Positions 26,945 through 35,029 of a stretch of 64,000 bases of DNA are shown here, in pieces. The stretch's first letter is position 1; each line of letters starts with the position of its first letter. The DNA lies in assembly GCF_963975345.1 (NCBI RefSeq), contig NZ_CAXBGE010000002.1, positions 283,168 to 347,167 of the forward strand. Reading direction: 5' to 3'. The position numbers and the translations under genes are program-made. This DNA is from Maricaulis sp963975345 (GTDB lineage Bacteria > Pseudomonadota > Alphaproteobacteria > Caulobacterales > Maricaulaceae). The notes beneath the pieces were generated by a model that was not told the origin of the DNA, ran no database searches, and saw only the letters and a program-made list of their open reading frames with translations.

Positions 26945-27942
26945 GGCTGCACCAGCAGGTCACCGGCGGCCAGACCGCCAAGAATTTCGACGCCCTCGGC
27001 GCTCTCGAGACCGCGCTGGACCACGACGTCGGTCTGCGAGCCGTCACCGTGTTGCAGCCGGACATAGTCAACGCCATAGCGGGTCGTCAGATAATCGGCC
27101 GGCACCAGAATGGCTGCACGCTGATCGACGGCGACATAGACTCGCACGCGCTCGCCGACGAAATAACTGCCCAAGCCCTCGACCACCGCATCAGCGATCA
27201 CGCGGCCGTCCTCGACTTGCGGATAGACTTGGCGGATATAGCCCGATGGCGACACATCGCCTGTCAGATCGGATACATCAACCATCACCGCATCGCCTTC
27301 GTGAATGCTGCGGGCATGCCGCTCGGGCAGACGCAGGCGCAGCAGATAGAGGTCTGATGCGATCACCGCGACGGCCTCACCGGGCAGCACGACACTCCCC
27401 GAGGTCACCGGAACCTGAAGTACACGGCCTGAGGCCGGCGCCAGCACATCGCCCTGCCGCGATTGTTGCACCACGACATTGCGGTTCTGGCGCGCAGCGG
27501 CAAGCTGGCCGTCGAGCACATCGACGGCGGTATTCGCTTGATCGAGACGGGCTTGCGGGAAAATCCCGCGGTCAAACAGATCCTGGGCCCGGGTCAGATC
27601 AATCCGCGCCTGGGCCAGTTGCGATTCAAGTGCCGAGACCTGGCCATTCATTGCGCCGATCTGCGGCGAGATCCGGTCGTCAACGACAATAGCAAGGATA
27701 TCTCCGGCCTCGACCGCCGCGCCTTCATCGACCCGCAATTCACCAATCGTGCCGCCGATCCGGGCGCGCGCGCTCACGACATCGATGCTCTCGACGGTCG
27801 CAAAAACAGCCTTACGGTCGACGACCTGCTGCTGAACGACGGTGTAGACCTCGCCCGCCTGGGCAACGGACGCGGCCGGCAGTGCCAAGGCCGCGAGGGC
27901 CGAGATGAGCATAAATCCGGTCAGTCGCATGGCAGGCCTCAT
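26941..27942 (-). CDS. RND efflux periplasmic adaptor (membrane-fusion protein)
   Basis: A 333-residue adaptor with a signal peptide (ISALAALALPAASVAQA). It has a biotinyl-lipoyl-like hairpin (IGGTIGELRVDEGAAVEAGDILAIV), a helical coiled-coil segment (SALESQLAQARIDLTRAQDLFDRG) and beta-barrel segments. It bridges the inner-membrane pump to an outer-membrane channel that is not encoded here. ATG 27942 overlaps the rhodanese stop by four bases, and the gene's own stop overlaps the pump start by four bases. Operon order is rhodanese, adaptor, pump, DUF2892. Confidence 0.9.
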   Translation of the reverse strand: MRPAMRLTGFMLISALAALALPAASVAQAGEVYTVVQQQVVDRKAVFATVESIDVVSARARIGGTIGELRVDEGAAVEAGDILAIVVDDRISPQIGAMNGQVSALESQLAQARIDLTRAQDLFDRGIFPQARLDQANTAVDVLDGQLAAARQNRNVVVQQSRQGDVLAPASGRVLQVPVTSGSVVLPGEAVAVIASDLYLLRLRLPERHARSIHEGDAVMVDVSDLTGDVSPSGYIRQVYPQVEDGRVIADAVVEGLGSYFVGERVRVYVAVDQRAAILVPADYLTTRYGVDYVRLQHGDGSQTDVVVQRGLESAEGVEILGGLAAGDLLVQP

Positions 27943-28295
27943 CCGGCTTGTGGGTCGATTATTGCGCCCGTTGCCGGGTCAATGGCGAGCGTTGACAGCC
28001 CGGCCTGCTTCCAGGCCATCAGCCCACCGCGGATATGGGCGGTGATCGGGATGCCCGCAGCCCGGCAGCGCGCCAGAGCATCGGCGGAGCGCTTACCGGA
28101 GCCGCAATGGAAGATCATCTCGCGCGTTTTGTCTAACGGCAGGGCGGACGGATCGAATGTGGAGAGCGGAAACAGCAAGGCGCCGTGAATCCGCTCGGCG
28201 ACATATTCTCGCGGTTCGCGCACATCGATCAGGACGGCTTTTTTCGACTGCACCGCTTCGAGGGCGGTCTTGGGGTCCAGCTCGCGCAGGCTCAT
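27939..28295 (-). CDS. Single-domain rhodanese (sulfurtransferase)
   Basis: A 118-residue rhodanese domain with IDVREPREYVAERIHGA and the active-site loop FHCGSGKRS, catalytic cysteine at residue 64. Such enzymes carry persulfide sulfur and pass it to thiols or cyanide. It is the first gene of the operon that also encodes an RND pump and a DUF2892 membrane protein, and it is divergent from the SqrR/SQR pair. It likely handles the persulfide produced by sulfide oxidation (inference from context). GGAGATA stands upstream of ATG 28295. Confidence 0.9.
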   Translation of the reverse strand: MSLRELDPKTALEAVQSKKAVLIDVREPREYVAERIHGALLFPLSTFDPSALPLDKTREMIFHCGSGKRSADALARCRAAGIPITAHIRGGLMAWKQAGLSTLAIDPATGAIIDPQAG

Positions 28296-28328
28296 CGGGG
28301 TATCTCCCTGGAGATGAAGAAAACATAA

Positions 28329-28357
28329 TTGACAACTAATGTAGTGAAAGATATTTT
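28329..28357 (+). promoter_or_regulatory. Sigma-70-type promoter of the sqrR-like/sqr operon
   Basis: TTGACA (28329-28334), 17 bases, then TATTTT (28352-28357). The transcription start would be near 28364, 20 bases before the repressor ATG. It overlaps the minus-strand promoter, so a single bound repressor could block both directions. Confidence 0.72.
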
Positions 28358-28372
28358 AGTGTCAACTAATGT
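28333..28372. promoter_or_regulatory. Candidate operator: two direct repeats in the divergent sulfide promoter
   Basis: CAACTAATGT occurs at 28333-28342 and again at 28363-28372, exactly 30 bases apart, or about three helical turns. The same segment has TTGACA (28329) facing TGTCAA (28360-28365) as an inverted pair, and the latter is the -35 of a minus-strand promoter (TTGACA, 17 bases, ACATTA). The repeats flank or overlap both promoters, which suits binding by the ArsR-type repressor encoded next door. Confidence 0.55.
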
Positions 28373-28383
28373 TTGGAGTCCTC

Positions 28384-28731
28384 ATGACCGCGCCCCTCAA
28401 TCAGCCCCTCGATGACCGGAATTTCGCCGAGCTGCAACAACAGGCCGGAGACGCGGCCGCTTTCCTCAAACAGCTCGCGAACGAGAAGCGGCTGTTGATC
28501 CTGTGTCGTCTGGCGGTCGGCGAGGCGACGGTGTCGGAGCTGTGCGAGATGGCGGATCTGTCGCAATCGGCGATGTCGCAACACCTCGCCAAGATGCGCA
28601 GCGAAGGCCTGGTCGCCGGCCGAAAATCCGGGCTGCAGGTCCATTATTCGATCGCGGACGAGCGCTGCCACGGGATTCTCAAGCACCTGAAGCAAGACTT
28701 CTGCATCGCCGCCGATAGCCTGCCAGGCTGA
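28384..28731 (+). CDS. sqrR: ArsR-family persulfide-sensing repressor (SqrR/BigR type)
   Basis: A 115-residue winged-helix repressor. Cysteines fall at residues 41 (LLILCRLAVGE) and 107 (LKQDFC), exactly the positions of the Rhodobacter capsulatus SqrR pair that forms a polysulfide bridge when sulfide-derived persulfide rises. The recognition helix is LSQSAMSQHLAKMR. I chose ATG 28384, which has GGAG five bases upstream and gives this numbering. It is followed 32 bases later by an SQR-family gene and is divergent from a rhodanese/RND operon, so both are probable targets. A BigR name would be equally fair. Confidence 0.87.
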   Translation: MTAPLNQPLDDRNFAELQQQAGDAAAFLKQLANEKRLLILCRLAVGEATVSELCEMADLSQSAMSQHLAKMRSEGLVAGRKSGLQVHYSIADERCHGILKHLKQDFCIAADSLPG

Positions 28732-28763
28732 AGCGGCTCCCCTCAACACTGAAGGAGCGTGAC

Positions 28764-30053
28764 ATGGCACATATCGTTATACTGGGAGCCGGACTGGGTG
28801 GCGTGCCGATGGCGCTCGAGGCCCGCAAGCAGGCCAACAAGACCGATCGCGTCACCGTGATCAGCGATAGCGCGACCTTCCATTTCACGCCTTCCAATCC
28901 CTGGGTCGCCGTCGACTGGCGTCAGCCCGACCAGATCAAGGTCGAGCTGGCCCCGATGTTCGCGAAGAAGAACATCAATTTCATCCACTCTGCCGCGACC
29001 AAGCTCCGTCCAGAAGAGAATGCGATCAACCTCGCCAATGGCGAGACGGTCACCTACGACTATCTCGCGATCTGCACCGGCCCCGAGCTCGCCTTTGACG
29101 AGATCGAGGGGCTGGGCCCGCACAATGGCTTCACCCAATCTGTCTGCCATGTCGATCATGCGGCCACGTCAAAACTCGTCTGGGATGATTTCGTCAAGGA
29201 TCCGGGCCCGATCGTCGTCGGCGCGGTGCAAGGCGCATCCTGCTTCGGACCGGCCTATGAATTCGCCATGATCCTGGAAACCGATCTGCGCCGCCGCAAA
29301 ATCCGCGACCAGGTGCCGATGACCTTCGTGACCTCCGAGCCCTATATCGGCCATCTCGGCCTCGATGGCGTCGGCGATACGAAGGGCATGCTGGAAAGCG
29401 AAATGCGAAACCGGCATATCAAATGGATCACCAGCGCCCGCGTCACCAAGGTTGAAGACGGCATGATGCATGTCGAGCAGGTTGCCGAGGACGGCTCCGT
29501 CGCCAAGACGCATCAATTGCCGTTCAAATACTCGATGATGCTGCCGCCCTTCCGCGGCATCCCGACGCTTCGCGGCATCGAAGGCCTAGTCAATCCACGC
29601 GGCTTTGTCATCGTCGACAAGTCGCAACGCAATCCGACCTTCCCGAATATCTACGGTATCGGGGTATGCATCGCGATACCGCCGGTCGGCAACTACGCCG
29701 TTCCGGTCGGCGTGCCCAAAACCGGCTTCATGATCGAATCCATGGTCGTGGCCGCCGCCCGCAATATGCGCGCCGTGATGGATGGCAAGGAGCCCGTCAA
29801 TGAGGCGACCTGGAATGCCATCTGTATCGCCGATTTCGGCGATGGCGGCGTCGCCTTTGTCGCCATGCCGCAAATCCCGCCGCGCAATGTCAATTGGGCT
29901 GCGGAAGGCAAATGGGTCCACATGGCCAAGGAAGCCTTCGAGAGTTATTTCATGGGCAAGATACGCAGCGGCACCGGCGAGCCTTTCTACGAAAAGGCCG
30001 CCTTCGACATGCTCGGCATTCACAAGATCAAGCCGAAGGCACCAGCTGAATGA
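28764..30053 (+). CDS. sqr: Sulfide:quinone oxidoreductase family flavoprotein
   Basis: A 429-residue FAD protein with IVILGAGLGGVPMALEA at the N-terminus. Cysteines at 128 (QSVCHVDHA) and 160 (GASCFGPAYEF) match two of the three redox cysteines of known SQR enzymes, and a third lies at 302 (GIGVCIAIPP). It should oxidise sulfide to sulfane sulfur and pass electrons to quinone at the inner membrane. Which SQR type it belongs to is not clear. It lies directly behind the SqrR-like repressor, and its persulfide product could be used by the divergent rhodanese. GAAGGAG stands before the ATG. Confidence 0.88.
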   Translation: MAHIVILGAGLGGVPMALEARKQANKTDRVTVISDSATFHFTPSNPWVAVDWRQPDQIKVELAPMFAKKNINFIHSAATKLRPEENAINLANGETVTYDYLAICTGPELAFDEIEGLGPHNGFTQSVCHVDHAATSKLVWDDFVKDPGPIVVGAVQGASCFGPAYEFAMILETDLRRRKIRDQVPMTFVTSEPYIGHLGLDGVGDTKGMLESEMRNRHIKWITSARVTKVEDGMMHVEQVAEDGSVAKTHQLPFKYSMMLPPFRGIPTLRGIEGLVNPRGFVIVDKSQRNPTFPNIYGIGVCIAIPPVGNYAVPVGVPKTGFMIESMVVAAARNMRAVMDGKEPVNEATWNAICIADFGDGGVAFVAMPQIPPRNVNWAAEGKWVHMAKEAFESYFMGKIRSGTGEPFYEKAAFDMLGIHKIKPKAPAE

Positions 30054-30105
30054 GGCCATGTAGGGTTTCAGTGACATCACACGCCATGCTGGCGTTCAGG
30101 CTTGT

Positions 30106-30135
30106 CGGCTGAGGCCGGTCGGCTAAGCTCAGCCG
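30106..30135 (+). terminator. Inverted repeat between sqr and transaldolase
   Basis: Eight-base arms CGGCTGAG (30106-30113) and CTCAGCCG (30128-30135) enclose a 14-base loop, 50 bases after the sqr stop. The downstream GTTGCCGTTT is only weakly T-rich. It may end the sqr transcript but lacks a proper T-run. Confidence 0.35.
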
Positions 30136-30181
30136 GTTGCCGTTTCGCATGGAGCGGCGGGCTACCCGGGGTGATGCCGTC

Positions 30182-30832
30182 ATGAAATTCTTTATCGATA
30201 CCGCTGAAATTGCCGAAATCCGCGAATTGGCAACGACCGGCCTTGTCGATGGCATCACAACCAATCCCTCGCTGATCAAACAGTCCGGCCGCGATTTCCG
30301 CGAAGTCATCGCCGAAATTTGCGAAATCATTCCCGGGCCGGTTTCAGCGGAAGTCGTGGCGATGGATGTGGAGGGCATGCTGCGCGAAGGCCGGCTGCTG
30401 GCGCAGATCGCCAGCAATGTCACCGTCAAACTGCCTCTGACCTGGGACGGGCTGAAAGCCTGCCGCACTTTCTCTGACGAAGGCATCGCGACCAATGTCA
30501 CGCTGTGTTTTTCCGCCAATCAGGCCCTGCTCGCGGCCAAGGTCGGCGCCAGCTTCATCTCGCCCTTCATCGGACGTCTCGACGATCTCGGAGTTGACGG
30601 CATGGAGCTGATCCACAAAATCCGCGCGATCTACGATATTTATGGTTTCGAGACCGAAATCCTCGCCGCCTCGATCCGCTCCCCCGCCCATGTTGAGGCC
30701 TGCGCCCTTGCCGGCGCCGATGTCGCCACCATTCCGCCAGAAGTCGTCAAATCTCTGGCCCAGCACATGCTGACCGATAAGGGTCTGGCGAGCTTCCTGG
30801 CTGACTGGGATGCGACCGGCCAGAAAATCTGA
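30182..30832 (+). CDS. tal: Transaldolase, small TalC/FSA-type
   Basis: A 216-residue class I aldolase barrel. The Schiff-base lysine is K83 in NVTVKLPLT and the N-terminal TTNPS motif is present. At the position of Tyr131 of fructose-6-phosphate aldolase this protein has Phe129 (SPFIGRLDD), the residue seen in true transaldolases. It should therefore move a dihydroxyacetone unit in the pentose-phosphate pathway. I chose ATG 30182 because MKFFIDTAEI is the family N-terminus. It is transcribed towards the DEAD-box gene, but 170 bases separate them. Confidence 0.92.
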   Translation: MKFFIDTAEIAEIRELATTGLVDGITTNPSLIKQSGRDFREVIAEICEIIPGPVSAEVVAMDVEGMLREGRLLAQIASNVTVKLPLTWDGLKACRTFSDEGIATNVTLCFSANQALLAAKVGASFISPFIGRLDDLGVDGMELIHKIRAIYDIYGFETEILAASIRSPAHVEACALAGADVATIPPEVVKSLAQHMLTDKGLASFLADWDATGQKI

Positions 30833-31002
30833 GCTCAACCGCGCTCTGCTGCAGCGCAATATAAAATGTGCATAACTGGTTTGGCCGTGTTAAGGGGGCG
30901 CTGACGCGTTCCCCGAATATCGGACCAGTCGGCCGAGCCAGTACGCTGGCATCATGAGGCATGATCTGGAGCTAACACGCGCCCGGATTGGAAATTGACC
31001 TC

Positions 31003-33123
31003 ATGTCACTGAATACCCGCATTGCGCCGGCATTGGCCCGCGCGCTTGAAAAGAAGGGTTTTGCGACCCTCACAGAAGTCCAGGAATCGGTGCTCGCGCC
31101 GGAAGCCGATGGTGCCGACCTTCTGGTCTCGGCCCAGACCGGCTCTGGCAAAACCGCCGCTTTCGGCATGGCCATCGCCCCGACCCTGCTCGGGGAGGCC
31201 GAGCGCTTCGAACGCGGTGCCGAACCGATGGCGCTTGTCGTCGCACCAACCCGCGAACTGGCACTTCAGGTCCAGCGCGAACTGGTCTGGCTCTATGCCG
31301 AGACGGGCGCCCGCATCATCACCTGCGTCGGCGGCATGGACACACGCACTGAGCGCCGTGCGCTCGAAGCGGGCTGTCATATCGTTGTCGGGACGCCGGG
31401 CCGTCTGCGCGACCATCTCGAACGCGGAGCGCTGGATCTGTCGTCCCTGCGCGCCGTCGTGCTCGATGAAGCCGATGAAATGCTCGATTTCGGCTTCCGC
31501 GAAGATCTTGAATATATTCTCGACGCTGCACCTTCGACCCGCCGTACGCTGATGTTCTCGGCGACAGTTCCCCGTTCCATCGCTGACATGGCCAAGCGCT
31601 ATCAGCGCAATGCCCTGCGCATCTCGACCGTTTCCGAGCGCGCCCAGCACAGCGATATCGAATACAAGGCCCTCGCCGTCGCCCCGAGCGATCGCGAACA
31701 CGCCATCATCAATGTGCTGCGCTTCTATGATGCCCCCAGCGCCATTGTGTTCTGCGCAACGCGCGAAGCGGTCAGCCGGCTCTCAAGCCGGTTTGGCAAT
31801 CGCGGCTTCTCGGTCGTCGCCCTGTCCGGTGAACTGAGCCAGAAGGACCGCACTTCGGCGCTGCAGGCGATGCGCGATGGCCGCGCCCGCGTCTGCGTCG
31901 CCACCGATGTCGCGGCGCGCGGGATTGATCTGCCGGGCCTCGAACTGGTGATCCATGCCGATCTGCCGACCAATAGCGACACCCTGCTGCACCGCTCCGG
32001 CCGGACCGGACGCGCAGGCCAGAAAGGCACTTGCGTCCTGATCGTGCCGCACACCCGGCGTGGTCGCGCCCAGCGTCTGCTGCGCGATGCCAAGATTGAA
32101 GCGGGTTGGGGCAGCGCACCGAGCCTGGAAGACATCACCGCAAAAGATCGCGAACGCGTCATGTCCGACCCGTCGCTGTCGGAAACCTATGACGAAGCCG
32201 CCATCGCCATGGCGCAGGAATTGCTCGCCCGCTATCCGGCCGAACAGATCGCCGCCGCCTTCCTCAATCGCCGCCAGGCCGACATGCCGTCTGCCGAGGA
32301 ATTGATTGAAAGCCCCGGCAGCAATTATTCCAATGACAGCGGCGGCGCACCTGAAAAGCGCCGCGAGCCCTTCACCGACAGCGTCTGGTACCGCCTCACC
32401 GCCGGGCGCAAACACCGTGCCGAACCGCGCTGGATCCTGCCGCTGATCTGCCGTCTCGGCCATATCACCAAGCGTGAAATCGGTGCAATCCAGATCGGCG
32501 AGGAGGAAAGCCGTTTCGAAATTCTCGGCTCGGCCTCTGACCGTTTCATGGAGGCCGTCCAGAAGGCGGGCGGCGGCGAAAAGTCGATCCGCATCACCCG
32601 CGATGAAGGTGGTGCCGACGCGCCGCTCGACCGTCCACGCACGCCGCGCCAACCCGCTGCCTATACCGGCCGGCCAAAACCGGCCCGCGATGGCGAGAGC
32701 GGCAGCGATTTCACACCGCGGCCCAAGCCCTATGCCGGCAAGTCGGACAAACCCTATCAGGGCAAGTCGCATGACGATGCCGCATTCACCGCGCCCTATG
32801 CGCCAAAAGCCAAGCCGCGGGCCGCCGACGGCGACAAGCCGTATTCGCCGAAACCAAAACCCCGCGCTGATGGCGACAAGCCCTACGCACCGAAGCCCAA
32901 ACCTCGCTTTGGTGAAAGCGGCGCGCCGGCCAAGCCGCGTTCCAAGCCGTTCAGCGCCGATCGCAAACCCGGCGCCAAGGCCGGTTCGCCGCGTCCGAGT
33001 GCGCCTTGGGATCCCGGTGTCGCCACGGCCCCGATCAAGCGCCGCTCGCCGACCGAAAGTGCCGCTCCGGGTGGAGCCGTGCTGAAGAAAGCGAAGAAGA
33101 AGACCAAGCCTTCAGGCGAATAG
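31003..33123 (+). CDS. DEAD-box RNA helicase with DbpA-type domain and repetitive basic tail
   Basis: A 706-residue ATP-dependent RNA helicase. The core (residues 1-370) has AQTGSGKT, PTRELA, TPGRL, DEAD, SAT and HRSGRTGRAG. Residues of about 460-530 (WYRLTAGRKHRAEPRWILPLICRLGHITKREIGAI) form a DbpA-type RNA-binding domain. The last 170 residues are low-complexity, with repeated DKPYxPKPKPR units ending in KKAKKKTK, probably disordered and RNA-binding. A role in ribosome assembly or cold adaptation is likely, as for CsdA/DeaD. I chose ATG 31003, with GGAAA upstream; a TTG at 30988 is the alternative. The 170-base gap before it may be a regulated leader. Confidence 0.9.
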   Translation: MSLNTRIAPALARALEKKGFATLTEVQESVLAPEADGADLLVSAQTGSGKTAAFGMAIAPTLLGEAERFERGAEPMALVVAPTRELALQVQRELVWLYAETGARIITCVGGMDTRTERRALEAGCHIVVGTPGRLRDHLERGALDLSSLRAVVLDEADEMLDFGFREDLEYILDAAPSTRRTLMFSATVPRSIADMAKRYQRNALRISTVSERAQHSDIEYKALAVAPSDREHAIINVLRFYDAPSAIVFCATREAVSRLSSRFGNRGFSVVALSGELSQKDRTSALQAMRDGRARVCVATDVAARGIDLPGLELVIHADLPTNSDTLLHRSGRTGRAGQKGTCVLIVPHTRRGRAQRLLRDAKIEAGWGSAPSLEDITAKDRERVMSDPSLSETYDEAAIAMAQELLARYPAEQIAAAFLNRRQADMPSAEELIESPGSNYSNDSGGAPEKRREPFTDSVWYRLTAGRKHRAEPRWILPLICRLGHITKREIGAIQIGEEESRFEILGSASDRFMEAVQKAGGGEKSIRITRDEGGADAPLDRPRTPRQPAAYTGRPKPARDGESGSDFTPRPKPYAGKSDKPYQGKSHDDAAFTAPYAPKAKPRAADGDKPYSPKPKPRADGDKPYAPKPKPRFGESGAPAKPRSKPFSADRKPGAKAGSPRPSAPWDPGVATAPIKRRSPTESAAPGGAVLKKAKKKTKPSGE

Positions 33124-33137
33124 TCTCAAGCGGGATG

Positions 33138-33162
33138 GCGATGGCGGCCGGGCCGTCATCGC
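33138..33162. other. Near-perfect palindrome between convergent helicase and MFS genes
   Basis: GCGATGGCGGCC (33138-33149) faces GGCCGTCATCGC (33151-33162), pairing throughout if one G-U pair is allowed. It lies in the 48-base gap between two convergent stops and has no T-run on either side. It may act as a two-way transcription barrier. Confidence 0.35.
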
Positions 33163-33171
33163 CGCTCGCGG

Positions 33172-34416
33172 TTATTCCTCGTCGGCAGGTTTCAGCTCGT
33201 CAGTCTTGGACAGGTCGGGAAACAGTTTGAACCAGCTGGCCGCCGTGACCAGCGCCAGCACGCCGCCCATCAGCACAGCGCCGACCGGGCCGAGAAACCG
33301 CGCCGCGACGCCGGATTCAAACTCGCCCAGCTCGTTGGACGCCGAGATAAACATGAACTCGACCGCCGAGACCCGGCCGCGCATGATTTGCGGCGTCGAG
33401 AGCTGAATGATCGACTGGCGGATATAGACCGAGATCATGTCGGCCGCTCCGGTGATAGCGAGCACCACCATCGACAGCAGCAGAACACTCGAGAGCGCGA
33501 ACCCGATCATCGCAACGCCATAAATCGCGATCGCGCCGAGCATCCAGGCGCCGACATGGCGCGTCAGCGGCTTGGCCGCCAGCCACAGGGCGATGAACGC
33601 GGCGCCAACCGCTGGCGCCGTGCGCAACAGGCCGAGCCCGACCGTGTCAGTGTGGAGAATGTCGCGTGCGAATACTGGCAGCAGGGCCGTAACGCCGCCA
33701 AACAACACCACGACCAGATCGAGCGAGATCGCGCCGAGCACGACCGGATTATTGCGCACATAGCGCAGGCCCTCAATGATCAAGGCGCGGCCATTGACGC
33801 CGCGAACATGCTCGTGCTTCGGCGTTTGGGCGCTCCAAATGGCATAGATCGAGATCAGGGTAAGCACGAAACTGGCGACATAGACCGTGGTCGGGCCAGC
33901 GATGTAGAGCAGGCCGGCGATGGCCGGGCCGATGATCGCGGCGGCTTGGAAGCCGAGCGAATTCCAAGCGATGGCCTGACGCAATTCATCACGCGGGATC
34001 AGGCGCGCAAACAGGGCCCCGGACGCGGCCGGTGAAAATGCGTGCATCACCCCCATCGCCAGTGCGGTCGAGTAGATCAGCCACAGCGCGGTCGGGCCTG
34101 CCAGGAACGGGCTCGCGGCTAGCGCCAGCATGCACAGGGCGCGGCCGATATTGGAGACCACCAGGATCATCTTGCGGTCGAGCCGGTCGGCCGCTTGGCC
34201 ACCGACCAGAGAGAGCAGCAGGACTGGTGCGAATTGCGCCAGCCCGACCAGACCCAGCATCAGGGCGGATTCTTCGACTGAGCGCGTCTGGCGGGCAATG
34301 TCATAGACCTGCCAGCCGATCGCCACCGCCATCATCTGGCGCGCGGCGGAATTCGCCTGGCGCATGATCCAGTAGCGCAAATATGCATCGTGCCGGAAGA
34401 CGGCGATGGATGGCAT
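33172..34416 (-). CDS. MFS transporter, EntS/MFS_3-like exporter
   Basis: A 414-residue major-facilitator protein with about 12 hydrophobic helices and the family loop motif GGQAADRLDRKMILV between helices 2 and 3. It resembles the EntS/MFS_3 group, whose known members export siderophores or drugs. No siderophore gene is near, so the substrate is unknown. A short acidic tail (LSKTDELKPADEE) ends the protein. I chose ATG 34416; TTG and GTG codons lie just upstream. It is divergent from the ars operon across a 250-base gap that holds the arsR operator. Confidence 0.84.
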   Translation of the reverse strand: MPSIAVFRHDAYLRYWIMRQANSAARQMMAVAIGWQVYDIARQTRSVEESALMLGLVGLAQFAPVLLLSLVGGQAADRLDRKMILVVSNIGRALCMLALAASPFLAGPTALWLIYSTALAMGVMHAFSPAASGALFARLIPRDELRQAIAWNSLGFQAAAIIGPAIAGLLYIAGPTTVYVASFVLTLISIYAIWSAQTPKHEHVRGVNGRALIIEGLRYVRNNPVVLGAISLDLVVVLFGGVTALLPVFARDILHTDTVGLGLLRTAPAVGAAFIALWLAAKPLTRHVGAWMLGAIAIYGVAMIGFALSSVLLLSMVVLAITGAADMISVYIRQSIIQLSTPQIMRGRVSAVEFMFISASNELGEFESGVAARFLGPVGAVLMGGVLALVTAASWFKLFPDLSKTDELKPADEE

Positions 34417-34648
34417 CAACACGGCAGCTTCAATCCCGGACAGGATGCGGGCGGCGCAAGTGTGGGTCTTGCAGTCTTCGCGCCCACCTGTCCGGGTTGA
34501 AGATCGCAGGACTCAACGCGTCAATTTCCGCTTTGGCGACAGATTGACGGATACACAGATGCGCCGAAAATCCAAAGTCCAATCTTGAGGCACACCGGCG
34601 GAGAACCCGTAGCCTCTGTGATATTTTGCGCTTGCGCGTCGATATTAG

Positions 34649-34664
34649 TTCAATTATCGTTGAA
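34649..34664. promoter_or_regulatory. ArsR operator abutting the arsR start codon
   Basis: TTCAATTATCGTTGAA is a perfect five-base inverted repeat with a six-base spacer, the layout of known ArsR boxes. It ends two bases before the arsR ATG. No Shine-Dalgarno fits between, so the transcript may be nearly leaderless. The AT-rich GATATTAG just upstream is a possible -10 region. Confidence 0.68.
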
Positions 34665-34666
34665 AT

Positions 34667-35029
34667 ATGGAAATAAACCTTGCCGTCCTCCGCCTCTCCG
34701 CCCTGGCCCAGCCGGGCCGGCTCGCCGTCTTCCGCCTGCTCGTTCGGGCTGGCCATGATGGCTTGCCAGCCGGAGAGATCGCCCGCGCGCTTGATGTGGC
34801 CCCCAATACGCTCTCGGCCCAACTCAACGTGCTGACCCAGGCCGGTCTGGCGACCAGCCGGCGCGAGGGCCGCTCAATCGTCTACTCCGCCCAGTTCGAC
34901 CATATGGGCGAATTGCTCGTCTATCTGGTCGAGGATTGCTGCCAGGGAAATGCCGGCGTCTGCCAACCCGTTGCCGACGCCGCCCGCCGCAGCACCTGCC
35001 AACCCAACCAACATGGAGCCTGCTCATGA
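34667..35029 (+). CDS. arsR: ArsR-family arsenic-responsive repressor
   Basis: A 120-residue winged-helix repressor with recognition segment APNTLSAQLNVLTQAGL. A C-terminal cysteine cluster (VEDCCQGNAGVC, then a later STCQ) is a likely As(III) site, as in the Corynebacterium/Acidithiobacillus-type ArsR proteins rather than the E. coli type. It is the first gene of arsR-arsI-acr3-arsC and has its operator directly upstream. The stop overlaps arsI by four bases. Confidence 0.9.
   Translation: MEINLAVLRLSALAQPGRLAVFRLLVRAGHDGLPAGEIARALDVAPNTLSAQLNVLTQAGLATSRREGRSIVYSAQFDHMGELLVYLVEDCCQGNAGVCQPVADAARRSTCQPNQHGACS

Noticed and set aside
25370..27067. A 565-codon plus-strand frame opposite the RND pump
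   Set aside because: Rich in Asp, Gly, His and Arg as expected of a shadow frame. The minus-strand frame encodes a complete RND pump.
30182..30832. Annotation as fructose-6-phosphate aldolase
   Set aside because: The position equivalent to Tyr131 is Phe129 in SPFIGR, which is the transaldolase residue.
32640..33090. Repeated PKPKPR-coding units in the helicase tail as a CRISPR or DNA repeat array
   Set aside because: The repeats are degenerate at DNA level, stay in frame and encode a low-complexity protein tail.
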